Origin: Candidatus Sodalis pierantonius str. SOPE
GTDB lineage: Bacteria; Pseudomonadota; Gammaproteobacteria; Enterobacterales; Enterobacteriaceae
NCBI RefSeq assembly: GCF_000517405.1
Contig: NZ_CP006568.1
Coordinates: 1,054,001 to 1,118,000, forward strand
Direction of reading: 5' to 3'
DNA length: 64,000 nt
In this document: positions 50,369-61,241 of the stretch, piece after piece
Layout: every line of letters begins with the position of its first letter
Numbering within the stretch: position 1 is the stretch's first letter
Position numbers and translations under genes: made by a program
Notes under the pieces: model-generated
Seen by the model: only the letters and a program-made list of their open reading frames with translations
What the model was told of the DNA's origin: nothing
The model's database searches: none

Positions 50369-52087
50369 TCACGGCGCCAGTTTCCGCAAATGCTGCGCAA
50401 AATCCGCCGCGTTCATAAAACCGGTTACCCGCGAGCCGGGGATCTCGTTGCAGCGGCTATCGAAAAACAAAATTGTCGGCAGCCCCATCACCTGCAGCTG
50501 GCTGAGCAGCATTTTTTGCGCGGGCGCATTAGCGGTAACATCCGCCTGAAGCAGAGTCAGGCGATGCATTTGCTCGGCCACGGCGGGATCGCTGAAGGTG
50601 TATTTATCGAACTCTTTACAGGCCACGCACCAATCGGCGTACACATCCAGCACCACCGGCTTGCCGGGGGCGGCATTTAGCGCCCGCGTGATTTGCTCAA
50701 GCGTTTGCACCGGCTGGAATGCCGGCGCCGCGCCGGTGGTCAACGGCGTGCCAGAGGGCGCTCCCCATAGCCAATCCTGCAGCGGCCGCGCGCCTATCAG
50801 CGTCAGGCCAAGCAGCAGCACCGCCAGCAGGCGGCCGCGGGCCTGCAGGCACAGCATAAATCCCCAGCCGAAAAACGCGACCGCCAGGAGGCTCCATAGC
50901 CGCGCCCCCCAGTTATCGCCCAAGATGCGCTCCAGCAAGAATACCGGCAGCGCCAGAATAACAAAACCGAACCCCTGTTTGACCTGTTGCATCCAGGGGC
51001 CGCTTTTGGGCAGCATTCGATGGCCGAACAGCGCAACCAGCACCAACGGAATACCCATGCCTACCGCATATAGCCACAGCGTAAAACCGCCGAACCACAG
51101 ATTACCGCTTTGGGCGATGTACAGCAAAATGGCGCTCAGGGGCGCGGTGGTGCAGGGGGAGCAAAACAGGCCCGCCAGCGCGCCCATGATAAAGACGCCG
51201 GGTAAGGTGCCTTGACGCTGACGGTTGCTCCAAAGCGTCAGGCGGGTCTGTAGCGCCGGAGGGAGTTGCAGGGTAAACACGCCGAACATCGACAACGCCA
51301 GCAGGATAAACAGCACGGCAAGTCCAATCAGCAGCGCGGGCTGTTGCAGCGCCGCCTGGAATTGCAGGCCGGCGGCCGCCACCGCCACGCCCAGCAGGGT
51401 ATAGGTAATGGCCATCCCCATAACGTAGACCACCGCCAACAGGAGTACCCGGGTGGCGCTAAGCCGCACTCGATTGCCGAGAATGACGGCGGAAATCAGC
51501 GGATATATCGGCAGCACGCAGGGCGTGAAGGCGATACCGATGCCAATAAGCAGTGCCCACAGCGGCGAAAACGGCACTCTGTCGCTTTGGGGCGAAGGTG
51601 TCGGGACGAGGGCGGTGCTGCCGGGGCCTTTCGCGTCAGCCGGCGCCGCGACGACGGCTGATAAGGGAATGACCTGGGTTTCCGGCGGGTAGCAAAAGCC
51701 CGCTTCCGCGCAGCCTTGCCAACTGACGCGCAGCTGGCTGTCGTTTTGCGCCTGCGTCAGCGGCAGCGTGATGCGCAGGTCATCGCGGTAGATCGCCACA
51801 TCGCCGTAAAACTCATCGTGATGGCGGCTGCCGGCGGGCAGCGTGAAGGCGCCAAGGGTGGCGTTTATCGGCTCCAGCCGGATCTGCTGACGGTACAAGT
51901 AGTAGCCGGGATGGACGTCCCAGCTCAGCGTCAATTGCGATCCCTGCTGACGAAAATCGAAGCGGAACGCCTGATCCACCGGAATGAACTGGTTGCCGTG
52001 AGTATTGCCGAACAAGGCGGCCTGGGCGGGCGGCGGCAGGCATGCCAGCCACGCCAGCAAGATCAGCGTAAAGAGTCGTTGAGCCAT
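50369..52087 (-). CDS. dsbD: Thiol:disulfide interchange protein DsbD
   Basis: DsbD carries electrons from cytoplasmic thioredoxin to periplasmic DsbC/DsbG and CcmG. 572 aa: signal peptide (MAQRLFTLILLAWLACLPPP), N-terminal domain with Cys pair in GCAEAGFCYPP, eight-helix membrane domain with FTPCVLPIYP and FCSPCTTAPL, and a thioredoxin-like C-terminal domain with WCVACK. I chose ATG 52087; the longer frame upstream overlaps cutA and has no similarity. All six redox Cys are present. Confidence 0.97.
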   Translation of the reverse strand: MAQRLFTLILLAWLACLPPPAQAALFGNTHGNQFIPVDQAFRFDFRQQGSQLTLSWDVHPGYYLYRQQIRLEPINATLGAFTLPAGSRHHDEFYGDVAIYRDDLRITLPLTQAQNDSQLRVSWQGCAEAGFCYPPETQVIPLSAVVAAPADAKGPGSTALVPTPSPQSDRVPFSPLWALLIGIGIAFTPCVLPIYPLISAVILGNRVRLSATRVLLLAVVYVMGMAITYTLLGVAVAAAGLQFQAALQQPALLIGLAVLFILLALSMFGVFTLQLPPALQTRLTLWSNRQRQGTLPGVFIMGALAGLFCSPCTTAPLSAILLYIAQSGNLWFGGFTLWLYAVGMGIPLVLVALFGHRMLPKSGPWMQQVKQGFGFVILALPVFLLERILGDNWGARLWSLLAVAFFGWGFMLCLQARGRLLAVLLLGLTLIGARPLQDWLWGAPSGTPLTTGAAPAFQPVQTLEQITRALNAAPGKPVVLDVYADWCVACKEFDKYTFSDPAVAEQMHRLTLLQADVTANAPAQKMLLSQLQVMGLPTILFFDSRCNEIPGSRVTGFMNAADFAQHLRKLAP

Positions 52088-52431
52088 GATAGATAATCGG
52101 GGTCGCTGCCGGTGACGGGCAGTACCAATAACTCCGGGGTTTGATAAGGATGATGGGATTTGATGTGCGTGAATACCGCCTGCCGCAGGGCCATGCGGCT
52201 TTTGATAAGCAGTTGCACCTCGGCCTGCTGTTCGAGCTCTCCCTGCCAGTAGTAAAGCGACGTGGCGCCAGGCAATAGCGTGACGCACGCGGCGAGGTTG
52301 CCGGCCAATAAGCGCTGGGCGATGGCGCGGGCGCAGGCGTCGTCGGGCGCGGTGCAAAGAATGATACACAATCCGGCATCGTCGGGCTGTGGGAGAACGC
52401 CTTCCGGCTTGCCGTCTGGGTTATCTGCCAT
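52063..52431 (-). CDS. cutA: Divalent-cation tolerance protein CutA
   Basis: 122-aa small trimeric protein of the PII-like fold. Conserved CTAPDDACARAIAQRLLAGN, LAACVTLLPGATSLYYWQGE, EVQLLIKSR and HPYQTPELLVLPV. Role in copper tolerance is debated. Overlaps dsbD by 25 bp, as in E. coli where the two are linked. I chose ATG 52431 behind GGGGTGA. The dcuA gene found next to it in E. coli is absent. Confidence 0.94.
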   Translation of the reverse strand: MADNPDGKPEGVLPQPDDAGLCIILCTAPDDACARAIAQRLLAGNLAACVTLLPGATSLYYWQGELEQQAEVQLLIKSRMALRQAVFTHIKSHHPYQTPELLVLPVTGSDPDYLSWLNDSLR

Positions 52432-52854
52432 TATCACCCCCTGTGTGGAAAACGCCGGCGGGCATTATAGCCTGTTCGCGCCGCCGGCGACAGTGCAGGG
52501 TCAGGACGGGGTATCCTCAGGATAGCGTTTGGCTTTGTATTCAGGATGCATCAAGTTTTGCAGCGAGAAGATATCATCCAGTTGCGCCGCGGTGAGCAGG
52601 CCGCGCTCGAGCACGACCTCGCGCACGCTTTTACCGGTCTCGGCACAGATTTTACCGACGATATCGCCGTTGTGGTGGCCGATAAACGGGTTAAGATAGG
52701 TCACGATACCGATGGAATTAAAAACATATTGTTCGCAAATAGCCTGGTTGGCGGTAATCCCGCCAATGCATTTGTCCTGTAGATTGAAGGGTCTTCCCCT
52801 GTTGTGGTGGCTAAGGGCATTATGATGGCAGTCTTGATTTTTGAGGAGTCTGCC

Positions 52855-54075
52855 ATGGACGAAAAGTCCCTCTATGCCCATATCCTTAACCTGTCCGCAC
52901 TGTGGCAGGTACAATCCCTTTCTCTTGATGAAAAATCTGGATCAGTGACGGTAATTGTCGGCATTGCCGAGCACACACAACTGGCCTGCCCAACCTGCGG
53001 TAAATCCTGCTCCATACATGATCACCGGCGTCGTAAATGGCGTCACCTCGATACCTGTCAGTTCACCACGCTGGTTGAGGCTGATGTCCCCCGCGTTGAC
53101 TTCCCCGAGCACGGTTGCCAGACACTGCCTGTTCCCTGGGCAGGGTCAGGCAGCCGCTACACCTTGTTGTTCGAAGCCTTTGTTCTTTCATGGCTGAAAG
53201 TCAGCACCGTGGATGCTGTCAGAAAGCAGCTCAAACTCAGTTGGAATGCCGTTGACGACATCATGATGCGCGCAGTCAAACGAGGCTTGGCCCGGATAAA
53301 ACAACCCTTATCCGCCCGTCACCTCTGCGTGGATGAAGTCGGGTTCAAAAAAGGACACCAGTACGTCACCGTTATCTCTGACAGGCAGGGACGCGCTTTG
53401 CAACTGACCGACGACCGCGGTGTAGAAAGCCTTGCCAGTTATCTGCGCAGCCTGAGAGATCACCAGCTTGATGAGATAAAAACGCTGTCTATAGACATGA
53501 ACATGGCCTATATCAGTGCAGCCCGCATCCATCTCCCCAATGCCGTCGATAAAATCGCTTTCGATCACTTCCATGTGGCAAAAATGTTGTGCGCCGTCGT
53601 TGATAAAACCCGTCAGGCTGAGATGAAACAGATCCCGTCGTCAGACAGGAAAGACGCCCACCGCTCACGCTATCTATGGTTTTACAGCAAACAAAATCGC
53701 CTCGGGTGCCGGGCAGAGAGGTTAGAAGTTGCCCGGCCGGTGTTACCCCAAACGAGCCAGTGCTGGGTAATGAAAGAGCTTGCTCGCGATCTGTGGCACC
53801 GCCGCTATGACAATCATAGCCGTAAGCTGTGGCAGGAATGGATGGCGATGGCTAAAGACACCGGCATACCGCTCATGGCCAGCATTGCCCGCATGGTGGC
53901 AAAACGCCTTTACGGCATTCTGAATGCAATGAAAAACCGGGTATCAAATGGGAATGCGGAGTCCCTGAACAGCAAAATACGGCTGCTCAGGATCAAGTCA
54001 CGGGGCTTCAGGAACAAAGAACGTTTCAAGCTGGGCGTAATGTTCCACTATGGGAAACTAAATATGAATTTTTGA
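52855..54075 (+). CDS. ISL3 transposase
   Basis: 406-aa transposase, intact here. N-terminal zinc-binding CPTCGKSC and a second Cys/His site, helix-turn-helix WNAVDDIMMRAVKRGL, DDE domain from CVDEVGFKKGHQYVTVI, and C-terminal NAESLNSKIRLLRIKSRGF. I chose ATG 52855 (MDEKSLYAHILNL) behind GAGGAG; upstream in-frame ATGs add a leader of uncertain use. Confidence 0.95.
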   Translation: MDEKSLYAHILNLSALWQVQSLSLDEKSGSVTVIVGIAEHTQLACPTCGKSCSIHDHRRRKWRHLDTCQFTTLVEADVPRVDFPEHGCQTLPVPWAGSGSRYTLLFEAFVLSWLKVSTVDAVRKQLKLSWNAVDDIMMRAVKRGLARIKQPLSARHLCVDEVGFKKGHQYVTVISDRQGRALQLTDDRGVESLASYLRSLRDHQLDEIKTLSIDMNMAYISAARIHLPNAVDKIAFDHFHVAKMLCAVVDKTRQAEMKQIPSSDRKDAHRSRYLWFYSKQNRLGCRAERLEVARPVLPQTSQCWVMKELARDLWHRRYDNHSRKLWQEWMAMAKDTGIPLMASIARMVAKRLYGILNAMKNRVSNGNAESLNSKIRLLRIKSRGFRNKERFKLGVMFHYGKLNMNF

Positions 54076-54079
54076 GCAA

Positions 54080-54376
54080 TCATTTAAGGGAGTTATAAAA
54101 TTTTTTTTGCTGGTGATGTTGTATTCGCTCGTCATTCTCCTTTTCTTTTTCCTTTTGCCACATATTGCTGCATCCCGGATCGCTAGGGGTAAGACAATAT
54201 GGAGTTTTATCAACTTGAGACTCACTTTTCTCCCAAGATAATTTTGGCGTTACCTCTGGTGACAGTGAATAGTCTTTCTTATCAGTGTCATACATCATAT
54301 TTGGTGAGACCTATGCTGCAACACCATGAAGCAGTAAGATAAATGGGGCATATGCATATTTTTTTAAGCATGACAT
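54080..54376 (-). pseudogene. ISL3 passenger gene, copy 2, nonsense
   Basis: Second copy of the small exported protein gene. A Ser codon TCG in copy 1 is TAG here, just after the signal peptide region (GVAA stop), so only ~20 residues would be made. The rest of the frame is preserved (YCLTPSDPGCSNMW). Confidence 0.85.
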
Positions 54377-55656
54377 GAACGTTATTCCTTTAAACGTAAA
54401 TACGTTTGACATCCATATAGAAGTCCAAGTTCCAGCCAAAAGAATAAGTAAAGTAAAAATGCAGAACTGTCGATTGAGCCACCACAACAGGGGAAGACCC
54501 AGATTGAAACAGACATTGGTAAGAATATGCATCGACTCGAACATGGCCTGGCCGATAACCGGCTCCATGACGTTTAACTGCAACTGCCCCGCTTCCGCCG
54601 CCATGGTGATGCAGGTATCGTTGCCGATCACCTTGAAGCACACCTGATTTACCACCTCCGGCAGCACGGGGTTGACCTTGGCGGGCATGATAGATGATCC
54701 CGCCTGTAGTCGGGCAGATTGATCTCATTCAAGCCGGCTCGCGGGCCAGAAGACAGCAACCGCAGGTCGTTGCATATCTTGGACAGTTTCACCGCCAGGC
54801 GTTTCAGCGCGCTGTGGACCATGACATAGGCGCCGCAGTCGGAGGTGGCCTCAATTAAATCCTCGGCCGGGATGCAGGGCAGCCCGCTTATCTCCGCCAG
54901 CTTCTCCACCGCCAGCGTCTGGTACCCTTCAGGGGTGTTCAGGCGGGTACCGATAGCGGTCGCGCCGAGGTTCACCTCTAGCAGCAATTGCGCGGTGCGC
55001 AGCAGGTTTTTGTTCTCTTCCTTCAGCAGCACGTTAAAGGCGTGGAACTCCTGGCCGAGCGTCATTGGAACCGCGTCCTGCAACTGGGTTCTGCTCATCT
55101 TGAGAATGCCGTTGAATTGCTGCGCTTTTTTCTCAAAACCCGCCCCCAGATAATCTATCGCTTCCACCAAGCGCTGGAGCGCGTGATAGACCGCCAGGAG
55201 GAAACCGATGGGGTAGGCGTCATTGGTGGACTGACATAAGTTGAGGTGATCGTTGGGATTAAGGAATTGGTATTCCCCTTTTTGGTGCCCCATCAGCTCC
55301 AGGCCGATATTCGCCAGCACTTCATTGGTATTCATATTAACGGAGGTGCCGGCGCCACCCTGAAATACATCCACCGGAAACTGATCCATGCAGCGGCCCC
55401 GGACCAGAACTTCATCACAGGCGCGGGCGATGATATCGGCGATATCCCGCGGTAGCGTCTTAAGATCTTTATTGGCCAGTGCAGCGGCTTTTTTGACCAT
55501 CACCATACCGCGTACCAGCTCGGGAATATCGCTGATACGCGTATTGCTGATGTAGAAATTTTCACTGGCGCGCAGGGTATGAATGCCATAATAGGCGTCG
55601 GCCGGCACTTCACGGGTGCCGAGCAGGTCTTCTTCTATACGGATGAGGGTTGACAT

Positions 55657-56008
55657 GCGTCTTCCTTGTAATTGTCGGTCTTTATCATTAATGTTAAAAG
55701 AAAATGGGTTAATATCTACTCTATATAGTGTCTTAAACTGACGTTGGTTTTATTTTTGCCATTATATTCTGTCATTAAGACAAGACCATTAAGCCGATCA
55801 CGCTTAGTTAATCGTTTTTACTTAACCAGTTAGCGCGGGAGGTGAAGGGCGCTTGCAGGCCACGACTCGGCGTATCGCTTGAAAATTGTCTTAAGGGATA
55901 CCATTACATTAAGACAAGCCGGCAACAAGGCGCATTTTTTGCGGTGGCGAATTTTATCGCTTTGGGCGGATACTCTCGCGGCGGCAATCGATAACACAGG
56001 AGAATTCG
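55657..56008. promoter_or_regulatory. aspA-fxsA divergent region with repeated TTAAGACA
   Basis: 352 bp with no gene. The 8-mer TTAAGACA occurs four times: 55729-55736 (reverse), 55775-55782, 55887-55894 (reverse) and 55909-55916. The second and fourth share the 12-mer CATTAAGACAAG; the third and fourth form an inverted pair 14 bp apart. This suggests a regulator binding region, but I cannot name the protein. Confidence 0.45.
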
Positions 56009-56464
56009 GTGCGTTGGATCCCGTTATTAATCATTTTTATCATCACCTACATTGAGATTTCCTTTTTCATCCAGGTCGCCCATGTGCTTGGCGTACTGGC
56101 AACGTTGCTGCTGGTGATCGCGACGTCATTTATCGGTGTATTGCTGGTACGGGCCCAGGGGCTGCGTTTTCTGGGGCAAATGCAGATCAAGCTGGCCCGC
56201 GGTGAGAGTCCCGCCGGCGAGATGATCAAAAGCGTCTCGCTGTTGCTCGCGGGATTTCTGCTGCTGCTGCCCGGCTTTTTCACTGATTTCCTCGGCCTGC
56301 TGCTGTTATTGCCGCCGATACAGAATCTGTTGACGCTGCGCCTGCTGCCTTATTTGCGTTTTCAGCGCGGTCCCGGCGCCGGCGGTGAGACCTTTGAGGG
56401 CGAGTACCACCGTCATGATCTTCCTCACGACAGATTAAACGACCGGCGTGACGATGAAAAATAG
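56009..56464 (+). CDS. fxsA: FxsA membrane protein
   Basis: 151-aa inner-membrane protein that in E. coli affects exclusion of phage T7 by F. GTG start at 56009 behind AGGAGAA. Two to three hydrophobic helices (RWIPLLIIFIITYIEISFFI; LGVLATLLLVIATSFIGVLL), core EMIKSVSLLLAGFLLLLPGF, and a charged tail ending RRDDEK. Same order before groES as in E. coli. No lesion. Confidence 0.93.
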   Translation: MRWIPLLIIFIITYIEISFFIQVAHVLGVLATLLLVIATSFIGVLLVRAQGLRFLGQMQIKLARGESPAGEMIKSVSLLLAGFLLLLPGFFTDFLGLLLLLPPIQNLLTLRLLPYLRFQRGPGAGGETFEGEYHRHDLPHDRLNDRRDDEK

Positions 56465-56571
56465 GTAAAAAAAGAGGGTGGGGTGATAACATGTAACATG
56501 TTGATTAAAATAATATTAAATTTTTTATGGCTAAAATTCCATCGCTTAAGTGAAAAAATTTTTTTTCCCCC

Positions 56572-56599
56572 CTTGAAGTTTCTCTGAACGCCCCCATCT
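56572..56599 (+). promoter_or_regulatory. Sigma32 heat-shock promoter of groESL
   Basis: CTTGAAG at 56572-56578 and CCCCATCT at 56592-56599 with 13 bp between, a near-perfect sigma32 promoter, ~86 bp before groES. Confidence 0.9.
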
Positions 56600-56684
56600 T
56601 ATTCACCACGAGGCCGGGCATGGCATCGTGCCGAGTATTCATCCCAAAAAAACTGATACGGACTTTCTCAAAGGAGAGCTATCA

Positions 56685-56978
56685 ATGAAAATTCGTCCAT
56701 TACATGATCGCGTTATCGTCAAGCGTAAAGAAGTTGAAGCCAAGTCTGCGGGCGGCATCGTGCTGACCGGTTCCGCAGCGGGCAAGTCCACTCGCGGTGA
56801 AGTACTGGCTGTGGGCCACGGCCGTATTCTGGAAAACGGCGAAGTGAAAGCGCTGGACGTGAAAGTTGGCGACATCGTGATTTTCAATGACGGATATGGA
56901 GTGAAGGCTGAGAAAATCGACAACGATGAAGTGCTGATTATGTCCGAAAGCGACATTCTGGCTATCGTTGAGCAGTAA
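56685..56978 (+). CDS. groES: Co-chaperonin GroES
   Basis: 97-aa lid of the GroEL cage: MKIRPLHDRVIVKRKEVEAK, mobile loop SAGGIVLTGSAAGKSTRGEV, end MSESDILAIVEQ. I chose ATG 56685 with AAGGAGA upstream; an upstream in-frame start is less likely. Forms an operon with groEL. Confidence 0.98.
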   Translation: MKIRPLHDRVIVKRKEVEAKSAGGIVLTGSAAGKSTRGEVLAVGHGRILENGEVKALDVKVGDIVIFNDGYGVKAEKIDNDEVLIMSESDILAIVEQ

Positions 56979-57023
56979 TCCGCGAGTAATCATCTGAACT
57001 GAACGAATTTAAGGGAAATCGAA

Positions 57024-58670
<1,647 letters not shown>

Positions 58671-58695
58671 TCCTCCCGTATCGCTAATGGCGTTG

Positions 58696-58725
58696 AAACC
58701 CCCGGCAAGCCGGGGGTTTTTGTTT
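58696..58725 (+). terminator. groESL terminator
   Basis: AAACCCCCGG/CCGGGGGTTT stem with CAAG-type loop followed by TTTTTGTTTTTTT. Confidence 0.96.
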
Positions 58726-58871
58726 TTTTGGTAAAAAATTATCAACCAAGCGGGATTTAGGGTATAAATTCAGGGCGTCCACAGGACGGGCCGCCGGATA
58801 AAACGCGCCAGCGGGGAGCGTGGCGCGCACAGCAAATTTGCCATACCCTTCAGGAATTCATTAGGAAAAAG

Positions 58872-59228
58872 ATGCGGACCAAATTCTTAATGATGTTTTG
58901 TGCCGGCAGTCTGTTGGTAGCGGGATGCAGCAGTACGCATGATTTAACGGCAGCCGGCCAATCGGTGCGTTTCACCGATACCCAGCCCGGTAGCGAGTGC
59001 CGCCTTTTGGGCGAGCTTACCGGTACTCAGAGTAACTGGTTTTCCGGCCAGAACGGCGAAAACAGCGCCATGCGTGGGGCCGCGAATGATTTGAAGAACC
59101 GCGCGGCCACAATGGGCGGCAACGTTATCTACGGCGCCACCAGCCCGGTCAGTAAAAAAGAAACCTACCTGGCGAGCTTTGTGCCGCTGGACAGCAAGAT
59201 TCAGGGCCAGGTGTATAACTGCCAGTAA
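58872..59228 (+). CDS. yjeI: Lipoprotein YjeI (DUF4156)
   Basis: 118-aa lipoprotein with lipobox LVAGC (Cys19) followed by SSTHDLTAAGQSVRF, then ECRLLGELTGTQSNWFSGQN, MRGAANDLKNRAATMGGNVI and the end QVYNC. Matches E. coli YjeI of the groEL-epmB region. Function unknown. AGGAAAAAG precedes ATG 58872. The 255 bp after it (59229-59483) hold nothing I recognise. Confidence 0.9.
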   Translation: MRTKFLMMFCAGSLLVAGCSSTHDLTAAGQSVRFTDTQPGSECRLLGELTGTQSNWFSGQNGENSAMRGAANDLKNRAATMGGNVIYGATSPVSKKETYLASFVPLDSKIQGQVYNCQ

Positions 59229-59483
59229 AGCCCGGAGCTGCTGATATGCCCGGTGGCCACGGTAGAGACCGTTTACCGCCTGTTGTGCACCGCCGGCAGG
59301 CATCGGGCCATGACGCGCCCTCTCCGGGAAGCCTAGGGTAATGGCGCGCCGCTCGACCTAGGCTGGCTGGGCCGCGACCCGGCAATCCCGCACGCACCGG
59401 CGCCAGTCTCCGGGCAGCCACTAACGCCAGGCTGGGGGCCATTCTTCCCACTCTGGCGCGTAGCCGCTGGGCAGCCAATGCCG

Positions 59484-60512
59484 TCAGCGTTGCCGCAGTC
59501 CCAGATCCAGCGGTGTCTTGCTGCGCTCGCCGCCGATTTCCCGCGCTAGCCGTGGCACCAGATAGCCTGATACTTTCTCCAGCAGTTGCCGCATAATCTC
59601 TCGTGCTTGGGTATCCTGCACCATAAAATGCGCAGCCCCCTGTACCCTATCCAGCACATGCAGGTAATAGGGCAAAATGCCGGCGGCGAAAAGCGTTTCA
59701 CTGAGCGCGGCCAGCGTAGCCGCGTTGTCATTGACGCCGCGCAGCAGTACGCTTTGGTTGAGTAATGTCACCCGCGCATTGCGCAACCGTGTCATACTGT
59801 CGCACACGGCGGCATCGATTTCGCGGTCGTGGTTGATGTGGGTCACTAGCACCACCTTCAGCCGGCAGCCGGCCAGGCGCTGGCAAAGACGCGCAGTAAT
59901 ACGTGCCGGGATGACGACCGGCAGCCTGCTGTGAATGCGTAGGGTGGTCAGGTGGGGGATTTCTTCCAACAAACAAATCAGCTCATCCAGCTCATGATCT
60001 TTAGCCATTAACGGGTCGCCACCGGAAAGAATGATCTCATTCAGTTCAGGATGTTGCCGGATATAGGCCACGGCGCGCAGCCAATTCGTTTTGTTGCCCT
60101 GATTTTTCTGATAGGGAAAATGGCGCCGAAAACAGTAGCGGCAATTGACCGCGCCGCCGCCTTTCACCAGCATCAGCGCGCGGTTTTGGTATTTATGCAG
60201 CAGGCCGGGCACCACGCTGTGCTGCTCGTCCAGCGGATCGGTGCTGAATCCCGGCGCTCGATCGAATTCCTCACGTGCCGTAATCACCTGGCGCAAGAGC
60301 GGATCGTTCGGGTCGCCCGGCAGCATGCGCGCCGCAAAAGCTCGGGGAACGCGAAACGGGAACAGGCGCCGCGCCTCGGCGCCCTCGCGCAGGTCAGGGT
60401 GTTGCTCGAGCCCAAGGTGCTCTAGGAGTTGCACGGGGTCGGTGATGACATCGGCAAGTTGATGTAACCATTGTTCTCTAGCGGGCGTATTTCGGGTTAT
60501 AATATGTGCCAT
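59484..60512 (-). CDS. epmB: EF-P lysine 2,3-aminomutase EpmB
   Basis: EpmB (YjeK) converts lysine to beta-lysine, which EpmA attaches to EF-P. 342 aa radical-SAM enzyme: cluster motif CRYCFRR at about residues 120-126, SGGDPLMAKD, and a late Lys in SKTPLDLG for PLP. Divergent from efp with ~40 bp between starts, the standard arrangement. epmA is not in the window. No lesion. Confidence 0.96.
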   Translation of the reverse strand: MAHIITRNTPAREQWLHQLADVITDPVQLLEHLGLEQHPDLREGAEARRLFPFRVPRAFAARMLPGDPNDPLLRQVITAREEFDRAPGFSTDPLDEQHSVVPGLLHKYQNRALMLVKGGGAVNCRYCFRRHFPYQKNQGNKTNWLRAVAYIRQHPELNEIILSGGDPLMAKDHELDELICLLEEIPHLTTLRIHSRLPVVIPARITARLCQRLAGCRLKVVLVTHINHDREIDAAVCDSMTRLRNARVTLLNQSVLLRGVNDNAATLAALSETLFAAGILPYYLHVLDRVQGAAHFMVQDTQAREIMRQLLEKVSGYLVPRLAREIGGERSKTPLDLGLRQR

Positions 60513-60553
60513 TTTTTGGCTTAATGACCAAGTTTATATTTAAGAGGACCACC

Positions 60554-61123
60554 ATGGCGTCTTATAGTAGTACCAATGAATTCCGTTCCGGTCTTAAAAT
60601 CATGCTTGATGGCGAGCCGTGCGCGATCATTGAGAATGAATTCGTGAAGCCCGGCAAAGGCCAGGCGTTCAACCGGGTCCGTCTGCGCAAGCTGGTTTCC
60701 GGCAAAGTGCTGGAAAAAACCTTCAAATCCGGTGACTCGGTGGAAGCCGCCGATGTGATGGATATCAACCTGACTTACCTGTACAACGACGGTGAGTTTT
60801 GGCATTTCATGAATAATGAAAACTTTGAACAGCTGGCCGCCGATGCCAAAGCCGTCGGCGACAATGCCAAATGGCTGGTCGAACAGGCCGAATGCGTGCT
60901 GACATTGTGGAACGGCCAGCCGATTGCCGTGACGCCGCCTAACTTCGTGGAGCTGGAAATCACCGAAACCGATCCGGGCCTCAAAGGCGATACCGCCGGC
61001 ACCGGCGGCAAACCCGCCATGTTGACCACCGGCGCGGTGGTGAAAGTACCGCTGTTCGTTCAGATTGGTGAAGTGATCAAAGTCGATACGCGCTCCGGCG
61101 AGTATGTCTCCCGGGTTAAATAA
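60554..61123 (+). CDS. efp: Translation elongation factor P
   Basis: EF-P relieves ribosome stalling at polyproline. 189 aa with Met; modified Lys in VKPGKGQAFNRV (Lys35, Met counted), three beta-barrel domains. I chose ATG 60554 with TAAGAGGACCACC upstream; the longer frame from 60506 overlaps the epmB start region. Presence of intact efp and epmB implies the modification is retained if epmA is elsewhere. Confidence 0.97.
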   Translation: MASYSSTNEFRSGLKIMLDGEPCAIIENEFVKPGKGQAFNRVRLRKLVSGKVLEKTFKSGDSVEAADVMDINLTYLYNDGEFWHFMNNENFEQLAADAKAVGDNAKWLVEQAECVLTLWNGQPIAVTPPNFVELEITETDPGLKGDTAGTGGKPAMLTTGAVVKVPLFVQIGEVIKVDTRSGEYVSRVK

Positions 61124-61204
61124 CGCGTTACGGGAAACGCCGTCCCAGAGGCGGCGGTAGCTGACTTTTGGCATTCGTGGATTTTTGGAACCTGGTTGGC
61201 AAAA

Positions 61205-61241
61205 ATGACCAAGCTATTGTTGCTCGTCGTTCTGGCATTAA
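61205..61241 (+). pseudogene. Possible entericidin gene start (ecnA-like)
   Basis: ATG at 61205 opens MTKLLLLVVLAL before IS256 copy H at 61242. In E. coli ecnA, a small lipoprotein antidote peptide, follows efp directly and begins with a similar hydrophobic stretch. Only 12 codons remain, so the call rests on position and signal-like sequence. Confidence 0.4.

Larger units (their letters stand above)
52789..54500 (+). mobile_element. ISL3-family element, copy 2
   Basis: 1712 bp, perfect terminal repeats GGGTCTTCCCC, perfect 8-bp target duplication AGATTGAA (52781-52788 and 54501-54508) in aspA. Confidence 0.96.
52501..55656 (-). pseudogene. aspA: Aspartate ammonia-lyase, frameshift plus ISL3 insertion
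   Basis: AspA converts aspartate to fumarate and ammonia. Start MSTLIRIEEDLLGTREVPAD at 55656; good to GLNEINLP (about 54710), where one base is missing; the other frame continues LQAGSSIMPAKVNPVLPEVV (the fumarase/aspartase signature SSxMPxKxN). At 54508 an ISL3 copy interrupts it; the 3' part (KCIGGITANQAICEQYVFNS to the stop at 52501-52503) follows beyond the IS. Two independent lesions, so aspartase is lost. Confidence 0.95.

Noticed and set aside
59149..59478. Minus-strand frame of 109 codons after yjeI
   Set aside because: Arg/Ala/Gly-rich GC-driven translation without similarity; overlaps the yjeI 3' end.
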